The notes below the pieces were generated by a model that worked only from the letters and a program-made list of their open reading frames with translations, did not search any database and was not told the origin of the DNA. A program made the position numbers and the translations under genes. Below, one piece after another: positions 8,820 to 17,868 of a stretch of 64,000 nt of DNA. The stretch covers positions 1 through 64,000 of the forward strand of contig NZ_SRRZ01000013.1 of assembly GCF_013179805.1 (NCBI RefSeq), given 5' to 3'. This stretch comes from Microcoleus asticus IPMA8 (lineage in GTDB: Bacteria; Cyanobacteriota; Cyanobacteriia; Cyanobacteriales; Microcoleaceae). Position 1 is the first letter of the stretch. Each line of letters begins with the position of its first letter.

Positions 8820-8866
8820 CGTTACCAGGCTCTCCCTGGTAACGCAGATACAGAGGCTCTGCCTCG
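8820..8866. repeat. Dispersed hairpin repeat (CGTTACCAGG type)
   Basis: CGTTACCAGG pairs perfectly with CCTGGTAACG (8835-8844) around CTCTC, followed by a second small hairpin, GAGGC-TCT-GCCTC. It is typical of short intergenic palindromes in large cyanobacterial genomes and may end the NfeD/stomatin transcript. Confidence 0.6.
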
Positions 8867-8911
8867 CCGACTTTAATTCGCCTTGTATATACCCTTTAAC
8901 CAGACAAAGCC

Positions 8912-9430
8912 ATGACTAAATATCAAGAATCAAGTATTAGCAATTCAACTTATAACGGTTGCGGATGCTTATTGCTTTTAATGGGCATTGGAGTAATGGG
9001 CGCGATCGCTCTGCCATCATTTCTGAATGCTAGCAATAAACCCATGATTTCACAAGCAAAACAGTATGTTGGCTCTATGAACCGAGGTCAGCAAGCCTAT
9101 TTTGCAGAAAAAAATGCTTTTTCCAGTTCTGTTAAGGCTTTGGAAATTGGCATTAAAACAGAGACAACAAATTACAAGTATTCAGTTCGCGCCACTAAGA
9201 AAGCAGCATTTGGTTATGGAGTATCCAAGGATAAACAACTTAAAAGTTATGTCGGCGGTGTTTTTCTGGTTCCTGCTAAAAACTTTGAGCCAAATGCTGC
9301 TAAAGAGGAAATAACTACAACCTCCATATTGTGTAGAGCTGATTTTCCCGGTACAATTAAACCAGCAGAACCCACCTATGAAAATGGTAAGATTGCTTGC
9401 GGTAAAGGCACAATAGAAGTGACTAAATAA
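8912..9430 (+). CDS. Type IV pilin-like G/H family protein
   Basis: The 172-residue protein has one N-terminal membrane helix ending in MGAIALPSFLNASNK (residues about 18-45). A soluble domain then carries the AKQYVGSMNRGQQAYFAEKNAF signature of the cyanobacterial pilin-like G/H group. The usual prepilin site (G before FTLIE) is absent: the helix starts NGCGCLLLL, so processing by prepilin peptidase is doubtful. Cysteines in the C-terminal half (LCRADF..KIACGKG) may form a disulfide. It ends 19 bases before the AAA/WD40 gene, so the two may be co-transcribed. Confidence 0.65.
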   Translation: MTKYQESSISNSTYNGCGCLLLLMGIGVMGAIALPSFLNASNKPMISQAKQYVGSMNRGQQAYFAEKNAFSSSVKALEIGIKTETTNYKYSVRATKKAAFGYGVSKDKQLKSYVGGVFLVPAKNFEPNAAKEEITTTSILCRADFPGTIKPAEPTYENGKIACGKGTIEVTK

Positions 9431-9449
9431 TCTAACTAGAAGCAAGATA

Positions 9450-12263
9450 ATGACAGTGGAGTACCAATACCAAATCGGCGGCAGTCTCCCGCAAAATGCA
9501 CCTACTTATGTAGTGCGGCAAGCTGACTCAGAACTTTATCAAGCCCTGAAAGCTGGAGAGTTTTGTTACGTGCTCAATTCCCGACAAATGGGCAAATCCA
9601 GTTTGCTGGTGCGAACTGTACAAAAACTCTCGGCTGATGGCATTGCCTGTGCTACGATCGACCTCTCAGACATTGGCAACCAACAAGTCTCTCTAGATAA
9701 GTGGTACGGCGGCGTCGCTTACAAACTCTTGTGCAATTTCAACCTGTTTAACCCAGTCGAGTTTATGACTTGGTGGCGGGAGAGAGAGTTGATGTCGCCG
9801 GTGCAGCGCTTAGCAGAGTTAATTGAAGAATTGCTGCTACTCAGAATTTCTCAACACCTGGTCATTTTTATTGATGAAATTGATAGCGTTCTGAGTTTCC
9901 AAGAACCGCTAGACGATTTCTTTGCATTAATTAGATGTTGCTACAATAAACGCGCTCACAATTCAGAATACCAGCGCATTACATTTGCTTTGCTGGGAGT
10001 AGCTACGCCATCAGATTTAATTAGCGATGCAACTCGCACGCCTTTTAATATCGGTTTACCTATTGAATTGCACGGTTTTAAATTACAGGAATCTCTGCCT
10101 TTAGCAAAGGGATTTGAGGGAAAAGTAGAGAACCCTCAAGAGGTTTTAAAAGAGATTTTGGACTGGACTGGAGGACAGCCATTTCTGACTCAAAAGCTTT
10201 GCAAGCTGATTTTGCACCATGTAAAAAGCTTAGCATCGGCTTCTATTATATCAGATTCAACGGATGAAAGCAAAACTGAAAATATTACTCCAAATCAATT
10301 ATTAATTAGCGAGATAGTGCAATCTCATATTATTGATAATTGGGAATCATCCGATGAACCCGTACACATCAAAACAATTCGCGATCGCCTTCTCAGAAGT
10401 CCGCACCGCGCCAGTAGGTTATTAGGGCTATACCAAAAAATATTGCCACTTTCAGAACCCCCCGATTGTAGGGGCGGTGCCCCCGTGCCCGCCCTGGTAG
10501 GGGGAATCTGGGCGGATGATACTCCCGAACAAACAGAATTGCGGCTGAGCGGATTAGTAGTAAAACGAGCCGGAAAATTAACCGTATCCAACCGCATTTA
10601 CGCAGCTATATTCAACCAAAACTGGGTAGAAAAAGCACTCGGCGACTTGCGCCCCTATGCCGAATCTCTAACAGCATGGATAGCTACAAGTTGTCAAGAC
10701 GAATCTCGATTGTTGCGCGGTCAAGCACTGGAAGATGCGCGAAAATGGGCTGCAAATAAAAGCTTGAGTACCCAAGATTATCAATTTTTAAATGCGAGTC
10801 AAGAAGCGGAATTTGCGAAATTCCGCTGTCAAGAAAAACAGCATCAAGCTGAAATAGAACAACTGCGTCGCGAAAAAAAATTACTAGAGGAACTAAGCGA
10901 AGCACAAAAGCAGAAAAAAGTGATTGCACTTAAACTTTGGCGCGAGCAACAACTGAGAGTACAAACAGTTACAGGAGCAGCAACAATACTAATATTAATT
11001 CTGATAGCAGCCTTTTGGGTTAAACCGTCAATCGAAGAAAGAAACAACAAAATTCTCACTCTCAGTCTACTATCAGAAACGCTCTTGGCTGCCGATAAAA
11101 AAGAGGAAGCTTTGCTAGAAAGCATTAGAGCTGTTACAGAAATGAAAGGATCGCTCGGAGTCAGCTCAGATATTCAGATGCGAGTGGCGATCGCCCTCGA
11201 ACAGGGAGTTTACAGCTTTCGGGAACGCTGCCGCTTGCAGAGTCAAGCCAGTATCCTTGCTTTCGCGAGTTTCAGTCCCGACAGTCAAACAATTGTGACG
11301 GCTACCGATGATAATTCTATCAAACTTTGGCAAACTAAGGGAACTTTGCAAGCAACATTAATTGGCCATACTGATAAAATTAGAAATGCCATCTTCAATC
11401 CTAGCGGTCAGCTCATTGTTTCAGCCAGCGACGACAAAACTATCAAAATTTGGCAAAAAAATGGCAAATTAATTCATAATTTAAAAGGACACAGCGGTCA
11501 ACTAACAAGTGTCTCTTTTAGTCGAGATGGTAATATTATTGCTTCAGCTAGTGTCGATGGAACTGTGAAACTATGGAAAATCAACGGTAAAAATTTATCA
11601 ACTTTTAAAGTGGAGCGAGGTTGGATAACCAGCACGAGTTTTAGCCCAGACGGTCAGATAATTGCTGCGGCTGGCACTGATGGCACTGTTAAACTTTGGA
11701 GTTTGACCAAGGTTAAGGAAAAGTTGCAAAAACATGAGTCAATCGTAGCAAGCACCGATATCAAATTGTTCCGAACTTTAGAGATTAAAAGTGATAAAAT
11801 TATGAGTGTAACTTTCAGTCCAGACGGAGCAATGCTGGCGGCGGGAAGTGCTGGGGGAACTGCGAGAATTTGGAGCAAAGATGGCACACCGCTAAGTATT
11901 TTAAAGCATACAAGTGGATTGACAAATATCAGCTTTAGTCCCGACAGCCAAATGTTGCTATCTGCAAGCACAGACAAAATGGTGAGGCTGTGGAATATTG
12001 ACGGTACATTGCTCAAAACTTTAAAAGGTAACAAAGATGCTGTTTGGAGTGCGAGTTTTAGTCCAGACGGCAAGGCGATCGCAAGTGCTAGTGCTGACGG
12101 TACGGTGATGCTGTGGAATCTCAATCTTGACGATTTGCTGGTGCAGGGCTGCAATGTCGCCCGCAATTATTTTCAGACAAATTCGATCGCCAATCCCAGC
12201 AATCGCCACCTCTGCGACGGGATTGAAACTCAGTCAGGCATTAGGCAAACAAACCCCGGTTAA
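9450..12263 (+). CDS. AAA-like ATPase with seven WD40 repeats
   Basis: The 937-residue signalling protein has these parts in order. An AAA-like (STAND) ATPase spans residues about 10-350 with Walker A SRQMGKSS near 50 and a Walker B-like VIFIDEID near 140. A coiled coil lies at about 450-500, and one membrane helix at about 510-530 (ILILILIAAFW). Seven WD40 blades follow to residue 895, ending IKLWQ, IKIWQ, VKLWK, VKLWS, ARIWS, VRLWN and VMLWN. The ATPase end contains a foreign-looking stretch of about 20 residues (PPDCRGGAPVPALVGG) encoded by a dispersed repeat. Such proteins are common in filamentous cyanobacteria; the signal is unknown. Confidence 0.85.
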   Translation: MTVEYQYQIGGSLPQNAPTYVVRQADSELYQALKAGEFCYVLNSRQMGKSSLLVRTVQKLSADGIACATIDLSDIGNQQVSLDKWYGGVAYKLLCNFNLFNPVEFMTWWRERELMSPVQRLAELIEELLLLRISQHLVIFIDEIDSVLSFQEPLDDFFALIRCCYNKRAHNSEYQRITFALLGVATPSDLISDATRTPFNIGLPIELHGFKLQESLPLAKGFEGKVENPQEVLKEILDWTGGQPFLTQKLCKLILHHVKSLASASIISDSTDESKTENITPNQLLISEIVQSHIIDNWESSDEPVHIKTIRDRLLRSPHRASRLLGLYQKILPLSEPPDCRGGAPVPALVGGIWADDTPEQTELRLSGLVVKRAGKLTVSNRIYAAIFNQNWVEKALGDLRPYAESLTAWIATSCQDESRLLRGQALEDARKWAANKSLSTQDYQFLNASQEAEFAKFRCQEKQHQAEIEQLRREKKLLEELSEAQKQKKVIALKLWREQQLRVQTVTGAATILILILIAAFWVKPSIEERNNKILTLSLLSETLLAADKKEEALLESIRAVTEMKGSLGVSSDIQMRVAIALEQGVYSFRERCRLQSQASILAFASFSPDSQTIVTATDDNSIKLWQTKGTLQATLIGHTDKIRNAIFNPSGQLIVSASDDKTIKIWQKNGKLIHNLKGHSGQLTSVSFSRDGNIIASASVDGTVKLWKINGKNLSTFKVERGWITSTSFSPDGQIIAAAGTDGTVKLWSLTKVKEKLQKHESIVASTDIKLFRTLEIKSDKIMSVTFSPDGAMLAAGSAGGTARIWSKDGTPLSILKHTSGLTNISFSPDSQMLLSASTDKMVRLWNIDGTLLKTLKGNKDAVWSASFSPDGKAIASASADGTVMLWNLNLDDLLVQGCNVARNYFQTNSIANPSNRHLCDGIETQSGIRQTNPG
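10455..10505 (+). repeat. Dispersed GC-rich repeat inserted in frame in the AAA/WD40 gene
   Basis: The stretch CCCCCGATTGTAGGGGCGG, then TGCCCCCGTGCCCGCCC, looks like the GTAGGGGCGGG repeats that are intergenic elsewhere (for example near 63934). Here it adds about 17-20 codons between YQKILPL and the conserved-looking DDTPEQTELRLSGLVVK without breaking the frame. Confidence 0.6.
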
Positions 12264-12338
12264 GACTCAAACTCGTGAGTTTTGCAGCAAAGTATCTAGG
12301 CAGAAACCGGCTTTTTGACCAAGAATTTCTTGATGGTA

Positions 12339-12451
12339 CAAGCCCCCGCATTTATCCGTGGAATCAATCCAAAATCTAAAATCTAAAATCCTCAAGCCCC
12401 CGCATTTATCCGTGGGGTCAATCTAAAATCTAAAATCTAAAATCTAAAATC
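12339..12451. repeat. Duplicated CAAGCCCCCGCATTTATCCG unit with AAAATCT heptamers
   Basis: Two direct copies (12339-12390 and 12393-12451) each consist of CAAGCCCCCGCATTTATCCG followed by a run of AAAATCT heptamers (two to four units). An inverted relative is at 61179-61260 and a heptamer-only relative at 48531-48563. It is an intergenic tandem/dispersed repeat upstream of the K+ channel gene. Confidence 0.8.
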
Positions 12452-12527
12452 GATTGACCGCCCCTGCGTCTAGGGCTGATATGGTTACAATTGGTAGCAG
12501 CTAATAGGTAATAGGTCAGCCCGATCG

Positions 12528-13586
12528 GTGTATTCAACTCTAGAACAAAAGTACCAGCGCCTGCAAAAAGACTTAACGGGCGGAGTCATCGCCCTGGGCG
12601 GCATTTTATGCACGGGTACTCTCTGGTATTGGCAGGTGGAAAAATGGTCTTTGCTCGATGCCGCTTACATGACTGTATTTACCCTAGCAACTGTGGGCTA
12701 CGGTGAACTTCAGCCTCTCGGGAAACGCGGGCGAATGTTTACCATATGCCTGATTTTGATGGGCGTGATTGTGATTGGTTTCATCGTCAACCGCTTTACA
12801 GAAGCGCTGATTGAAGGATATTTTCAAGAAGGAGCAAGAATTAGGCAGCAGCGACGATTGGTAGATTCTTTGATCGGGCATTACATTATCTGCGGTTTTG
12901 GGCGCACTGGCCGCCAAATTGCCTTGGAATTTCAGGCCGAATATATCTCTTTTGTGGTGATAGATTCGGCGGTGCAGTCGGTTGAGGCAGCTTTGGCGCT
13001 GGGGTACACGGCTGTGCAGGGAGATGCGACTCTGGACGAAACTTTGGTGAATGTGGGGATCGATCGCGCAATTTGCATAGTAGCAGCTTTGCCTTCGGAT
13101 GCCGAGAATTTATACACTGTCATGTCAGCGAAAACTCTGAATCCCAAGGTGCGGGCGATCGCCCGCGCCACCACAGAAGAAGCCGTAAAGAAGTTGCAGC
13201 GAGGCGGCGCCGATGCCGTCGTATCCCCCTACATTAGTGGCGGAAAGCGGATGGCGGCGGCGGCTTTGCGGCCTCAAGTTATGGATTTTTTAGATGTTGT
13301 TTTGACGGGCACCGATAGTTCTTTTTACATGGAGGAATTTTTGATCGATCCCAATAGTTGTGTCTACGTCGGGCAAACTTTGAGAAATGCCAAGCTGCGA
13401 TCGCAATCGGGGGCCTTGGTGTTAGCGGTGCGGCGCGCTGGCGGGACTTTGATTGTGGGGCCTACAGGAGAAACTGCGATCGAAGGAGGAGATATGCTGA
13501 TTTGTTTGGGTACTGCAGAACAACTGCGCACACTCAATCAAATCCTCAGTCCCCTGAGTTTTCGCCTCCCCCGGTCCCCGAACTAA
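12528..13586 (+). CDS. Two-TM potassium channel with RCK (TrkA-N/C) domains
   Basis: The 352-residue channel subunit has two membrane helices (residues about 18-38 and 70-92) flanking a pore loop with the K+ selectivity filter TVGYGE (55-60). A cytoplasmic RCK domain follows with the nucleotide-binding motif IICGFGRTGRQIA (about 118-130), and a TrkA-C domain lies near 255-345. The length and order match MthK-like ligand-gated K+ channels. The start is GTG at 12528. No partner gene lies nearby. Confidence 0.88.
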   Translation: MYSTLEQKYQRLQKDLTGGVIALGGILCTGTLWYWQVEKWSLLDAAYMTVFTLATVGYGELQPLGKRGRMFTICLILMGVIVIGFIVNRFTEALIEGYFQEGARIRQQRRLVDSLIGHYIICGFGRTGRQIALEFQAEYISFVVIDSAVQSVEAALALGYTAVQGDATLDETLVNVGIDRAICIVAALPSDAENLYTVMSAKTLNPKVRAIARATTEEAVKKLQRGGADAVVSPYISGGKRMAAAALRPQVMDFLDVVLTGTDSSFYMEEFLIDPNSCVYVGQTLRNAKLRSQSGALVLAVRRAGGTLIVGPTGETAIEGGDMLICLGTAEQLRTLNQILSPLSFRLPRSPN

Positions 13587-13827
13587 TACGATGTCAGGTT
13601 TGTATAGCATTCGCCAAATCGGTTTTCCTTTCTAAATCTGGAAAAAATGCTACAAAAAGATTTTATAGCTAAAAAATTGGTAATTCTCTGGATTAACAAA
13701 CTGAGCGTTCAGATTAGCGGTAGGGCGAGCGCTTAAGAAAGTTAGCCCATCTCTACCAAGAAATTAGAGATTAAATTTTCACTTTTGTAGTTAGTCGAGG
13801 TTTGGGGATTTCAAAAGGCGGTAGGTG

Positions 13828-15033
13828 CTAACTCTGATGGGTATTGCAGTGAGATCCATTTGAATATAAAGTGTAAAAATCCTGGAGTGCTGACATTTGT
13901 TCTCTCAATCTAGATATCTCTATATCCAGGGGAGAAATTAGTTTCTCAAGGTAGCGAACCTCACTCAACCACAGTCGTAAATCTGGTTTGAGAGTTGCAT
14001 AGAGCGTTTCGGGGCAGGATAGTAATATTACTGTTATTGTCTCTGCTACGAATGACTGTTGCGATCGCCACTTCCCTACAACAGACATTGCATCCCAGTC
14101 ATCGCTGGACAAGTATTGGTGAACAATATTAAACAGTGAATTTAACTCAATAGCTGCTCGTAATTTCTCAAATGTCTCTGCCGTCTCTGAGGAGGTATGC
14201 AGCATAGTTGTAAACTCAACAGGCCAATGGTGCAGGATGGTACTGACAAATGAAGCAATTGAATCAGGTTGCTCTTTTCTCAGAATGTCAGGCAGTATTT
14301 CTGCAAAGTAAGGAGCAATACTACGCCACTGATGTAAATCAAAAGCAACATGAAAAAAGGTTTCTTGCAACCCTTCACTCTTCTGCAATAAAATATAACC
14401 TCGACCTTGATTAGTAACCGGATCGACAGGCTCAAATGCTTTCCATAACAAAGGCAGAGAAACCCAGTGAGGTGGATATTTGAAACGGGCAACATCTAGC
14501 AGAAGCACTAGATCCCGCTTTGGATGATAGCCACCAATTGGTGAGAAGTGACCATCACCAGTTTGTCCCAATACCTTTCGGCTGTAGCAAACAACTAGAT
14601 GAATATCACCTGGCGCAGTAGTCACCTGCTGAACTGCTTGCCGAAAGTTTTCCAAACTGCTTTGGTCGTAACGGTTAGGTTTTACAACAGCACCGTTGCA
14701 ACGTGCGAGACAGGCAAACTCATCAAAGGTGATACCGTTTTCTTTAATAACTGAAAGAGGTAAGCAACAGTCTAAAAACTCCTCTCCATACCATCTCCAC
14801 ACCCCTTTCCAAATGCGACCCGGATCGATGGATAAAGCATTAAGAACAACAACTAAACTACCCAATCCACAAAAAGCGGGTTCTGCTTGAGTATGAAACT
14901 GTTCAGCTAGAGCAAAATACCCTTCCATACCTCCTAATGCCAACGCTTCTCGAAAAATTTGCCTTCCTTCTAGTGAGGAAAAGGCAATAGCAGAATCGGG
15001 GAGTGAACGACGATAAAACCCTTGAGCGGACAT
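13828..15033 (-). CDS. Phytochelatin synthase, full-length type
   Basis: The 401-residue protein has a papain-like phytochelatin synthase domain (residues 1-215). It carries all three catalytic residues at plant-like positions: Cys55 in EPAFCGLGS, His162 in GDGHFSPIGGYH and Asp180 in LLLDVARFKYPPHWV. The enzyme uses glutathione to make phytochelatins or to cleave glutathione conjugates. Known cyanobacterial homologues are mostly short (about 220-240 residues, catalytic domain only). This one keeps a further 185 residues resembling the C-terminal regulatory half of eukaryotic enzymes. That C-terminal homology is an inference. The ATG is at 15033 and the gene is monocistronic. Confidence 0.85.
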   Translation of the reverse strand: MSAQGFYRRSLPDSAIAFSSLEGRQIFREALALGGMEGYFALAEQFHTQAEPAFCGLGSLVVVLNALSIDPGRIWKGVWRWYGEEFLDCCLPLSVIKENGITFDEFACLARCNGAVVKPNRYDQSSLENFRQAVQQVTTAPGDIHLVVCYSRKVLGQTGDGHFSPIGGYHPKRDLVLLLDVARFKYPPHWVSLPLLWKAFEPVDPVTNQGRGYILLQKSEGLQETFFHVAFDLHQWRSIAPYFAEILPDILRKEQPDSIASFVSTILHHWPVEFTTMLHTSSETAETFEKLRAAIELNSLFNIVHQYLSSDDWDAMSVVGKWRSQQSFVAETITVILLSCPETLYATLKPDLRLWLSEVRYLEKLISPLDIEISRLREQMSALQDFYTLYSNGSHCNTHQS

Positions 15034-15370
15034 TGAGTGTTTTAACCTTCATTGCTTACGGCTAAGATATCTTATGCAACATCGCTAAACTGATATTAAT
15101 GAATGCACATATCTACTACCTTTTTTGCATTTTAGCAAGACAGCGCTGCGAACGTTTGACTTTCTGGGTGAAAACTTTAACAAACGCGACCATTTTTCTT
15201 AGATAGAGTAACCGCCAAGGCGGTGGCTATAGTCACGAATGCAAATCCTCTTTTTATCAATGCTTTCCAGAACAAATAAATATTTTTACAAGGTACGAAC
15301 AAAATCTTGAAAGATATTTACTTTTGATTGCAAAAAATTACCGATCCACCACCAAGGATTGACGGCAAAT
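15034..15370. other. Intergenic stretch upstream of the phytochelatin synthase gene
   Basis: There is no gene or strong repeat. A short palindrome, ACCGCCAAGGCGGT, lies near 15211. The stretch probably contains the promoter for the minus-strand gene starting at 15033. Confidence 0.35.
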
Positions 15371-15405
15371 AAAAATGCTCTCGGCAAGTCGCCGAGAGCA
15401 TTTTT
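15371..15405. terminator. Bidirectional intrinsic terminator
   Basis: A perfect 15-bp stem, AAAAATGCTCTCGGC / GCCGAGAGCATTTTT, with loop AAGTC and A/T tracts on both sides. It lies downstream of the tRNA-Thr gene on the minus strand. Confidence 0.8.
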
Positions 15406-15484
15406 GAGCCGTTAAACTGCGTTTTTGAAGACAGATTGACTCCAAACTTTTTGCTTTGGTTTTGCAAAAATTGTTGAAACCCAA

Positions 15485-15556
15485 AGCCGATGGTGGGATT
15501 TGAACCCACGACCGTTCGATTACGAATCGAATACTCTACCCCTGAGCTACATCGGC
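15485..15556 (-). tRNA. tRNA-Thr (anticodon CGT)
   Basis: The 72-nt cloverleaf is on the minus strand. The acceptor stem GCCGATG pairs with CATCGGC. The D arm is GCTCAGGGGTAGAGT. The anticodon stem TTCGA/TCGAA encloses loop TTCGTAA, giving anticodon CGT (plus-strand 15522-15524). The T arm is GTGGGTTCAAATCCCAC. The discriminator base is T, and CCA is not encoded. It reads ACG threonine codons. Confidence 0.95.
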
Positions 15557-15650
15557 ACAGACAATTTTGGATTGTAGCACAACCTAAGGGAAAAAAGCAA
15601 CGAGTTGTAGAATTTAATTCAAAACTCCACAACTCCTAACTCAGAACTTG

Positions 15651-17438
15651 TTAAACGGCCAGTTCCCCGTCGGTTGAGCCGCCTCTGGCCCCGGAATAAA
15701 CTAAACCCCGCTGCATATCCAGCGTCAGCATAGTTCCGTCCCGAATTACCCGCGTGGCATTCTGCACGCCCACCATCACTGGCACGCCCAACCGCAAACC
15801 GATAATCGCGGCGTGAGAAGTCAAACTATCCTCCTCCGTCACCACACCTGCGGCTTTCCGAATCATGTCCACAAAAGCGACGCTGGTGTGCTCTACTACC
15901 AAAATTTCTCCAGCGTGGAAATTGCCTACATCCGCAGCCGTGCGAGCAACCCTTGCCATGCCGCTCACCGAACCCAAACCGACACCGGTGCCTTTGCCTA
16001 AAACTGCTGTCACTACTTCAACTTTGATCAAATCCGTCGATCCGGCAACCCCTTGCAGAGTACCGGCGGTCATCACCACTAAATCTCCGTCGCACACTAA
16101 CTCTTTTTCCTGGGCGACAGTCATCGCAGATTGAAATGTCTGGCCGGTTGAAGGCAAATCCAGCACCAACAAGGGTTTGACTCCCCATACCAGTTGCAGT
16201 TGTCGGGCTACGTCTACGTGAGGAGTAACTGCCAAAATCGGAGTTTTCGGTCGGAATTTCGAGACATTTCGGGCTGTAGCGCCGGTTTTGGTCAGCGTCA
16301 TGATGGCGGCCGCGTTCAACTGTTCGGAGATTTGGCTGACTGCTTGACTGATGCCGTTGGGGATCGATCGACCAATATCTTCTACATTCCTAATATTGCC
16401 GCTAATTCCTTCCCTCTCCATCCGCACCGCAATTCTCGCCATCGTCGCTACCGCTTCGACAGGGAACTTGCCGACAGCCGTTTCATTCGAGAGCATCACC
16501 GCATCAGTTCCGTCGAGAATCGCGTTTGCCACGTCGGAAATTTCCGCGCGGGTGGGACGGGGATTACCTACCATGCTGTCGAGCATCTGGGTAGCGGTAA
16601 TTACCGGAATCCCCATGCGGTTGGAGGTAGCAATCAGCCGCTTTTGCAAAAGCGGCACGTCTTCGGCGGGCAGTTCCACTCCCAAATCGCCGCGGGCGAC
16701 CATCACGCCGTTGCAAAGGGCCAGGATTGCTTCCATTTGTTCGATCGCCTCGTGCTTTTCGATCTTGGCAATCACAGGTACTTGCTTGCCCGCACTGGCT
16801 ATCAGTTCTTTAATTTCGAGCATATCCTGGGGATTCCGCACAAAGCTCAGGGCGACCCAATCGACACCTTGGTCGAGGCCGAACATTAAATCTTTGCGGT
16901 CTTTATCAGTCAGCGCCTTAATCGACAGGTAAACTCCCGGAAAATTCACGCCTTTGTTGTTAGAAAGCGGCCCGCCGACTACGACGCGGCAGTACAATTC
17001 CCGCGAAGTGCGGTTTACTTTTTCGACGCGCATTTCCACTTTCCCGTCGTCGAGCAGAATCAGTGCTCCCTCTGGAACTTCGTCTGCTAGGGGGTCGTAG
17101 GTGACGGAAGAAATTAGCTCGGTGCCGGGAACCGGGCGGCTGGTTAAAATGAAAGGATCGCCGTTTTTGACAACAATAGACCCTGTTTCAAAGCGCCCTA
17201 AACGAATTTTCGGGCCTTGGAGGTCTTGGAGGATGGCCACCGGCTGGTTGAGTTCAAAGGATGTTTGCCGGATTAACCGAATGCTGCGTTGGTGGTCTTC
17301 TTCTGTTCCGTGAGAAAAGTTGAGTCGCAAAGTTGTGGCACCGGCTTCTATGAGCTGGCGCAGCACTTGTGGGTCCGAAGTTGCTGGGCCAATGGTGGCG
17401 ACGATTTTAGTCCGGCGTAGGGCTTTTGGCAATTGCAT
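15651..17438 (-). CDS. pyk: Pyruvate kinase with C-terminal PEP-utiliser domain
   Basis: The 595-residue enzyme converts phosphoenolpyruvate and ADP to pyruvate and ATP. It starts RRTKIVATIGPATSDP and has the active-site region VPVIAKIEKHEAIEQ, MVARGDLGVELP and ITATQMLDSM. The regular kinase ends near residue 475. A further 110 residues form a PEP-utiliser swivelling domain with the TSHAAIIGLRLGVPVMVG motif, as in many cyanobacterial and Bacillus enzymes. It lies about 95 bases downstream of the opposite-facing promoter gap before crtR. The assignment is secure. Confidence 0.97.
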   Translation of the reverse strand: MQLPKALRRTKIVATIGPATSDPQVLRQLIEAGATTLRLNFSHGTEEDHQRSIRLIRQTSFELNQPVAILQDLQGPKIRLGRFETGSIVVKNGDPFILTSRPVPGTELISSVTYDPLADEVPEGALILLDDGKVEMRVEKVNRTSRELYCRVVVGGPLSNNKGVNFPGVYLSIKALTDKDRKDLMFGLDQGVDWVALSFVRNPQDMLEIKELIASAGKQVPVIAKIEKHEAIEQMEAILALCNGVMVARGDLGVELPAEDVPLLQKRLIATSNRMGIPVITATQMLDSMVGNPRPTRAEISDVANAILDGTDAVMLSNETAVGKFPVEAVATMARIAVRMEREGISGNIRNVEDIGRSIPNGISQAVSQISEQLNAAAIMTLTKTGATARNVSKFRPKTPILAVTPHVDVARQLQLVWGVKPLLVLDLPSTGQTFQSAMTVAQEKELVCDGDLVVMTAGTLQGVAGSTDLIKVEVVTAVLGKGTGVGLGSVSGMARVARTAADVGNFHAGEILVVEHTSVAFVDMIRKAAGVVTEEDSLTSHAAIIGLRLGVPVMVGVQNATRVIRDGTMLTLDMQRGLVYSGARGGSTDGELAV

Positions 17439-17868
17439 CAGCGGTGTTCTGGGGAGGCAGGTGGATTTCTTGTTTAAATTTCGGCTAACGTTTCATCTTT
17501 GCACTACAAGCAATGACGCTAGTCTTAAGTCTTAAAAATTTTGATCGTCGTCAAAAAAGCAGGTATTGAACAATATATAGAATATCTGACTTTTTACCCA
17601 TCGGTAATCTTTTCTTGGGGAGCGCTCTTTTGGGTAAATTTTTCCGCTCTCAGGCTTGACATAAATACAGACATACCCATATTTTATTTGGTATGCTCAG
17701 CCCTTTTGGCTAATCTATCACTGGCATCCTTGCACAACAGCAATACTTTCCTGTTTGTGCAGACGCTAGTTTCTGGCGATCGGACTCAGTTCTTTCATAA
17801 AACTTTACTATTGTCCGGCTTGTATCTTATACTACGCAAGTGTGAAATATTAAGGAGTCTTAACAAAG
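17439..17868. other. Divergent promoter region between pyk and crtR
   Basis: About 430 bases. A possible sigma70-type promoter for crtR has TTGACA near 17655 and an AT-rich -10 about 17 bases on. A 128-codon plus-strand ORF that runs into crtR in another frame (from 17541) looks spurious. No RNA gene was recognised. Confidence 0.4.

Noticed and set aside
11654..12166. 170-codon minus-strand ORF opposite the WD40 repeats
   Set aside because: The regular internal repetition only mirrors the WD40 units. No start site or family match.
12339..12451. Possible CRISPR array
   Set aside because: The repeated units are adjacent and lack unique spacers of constant length. They are heptamer and dispersed repeats, with no cas gene near.
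16194..16889. 231-codon plus-strand ORF opposite pyk
   Set aside because: It lies entirely antisense to a clear pyruvate kinase gene and its composition is what reverse-frame reading of conserved coding gives.
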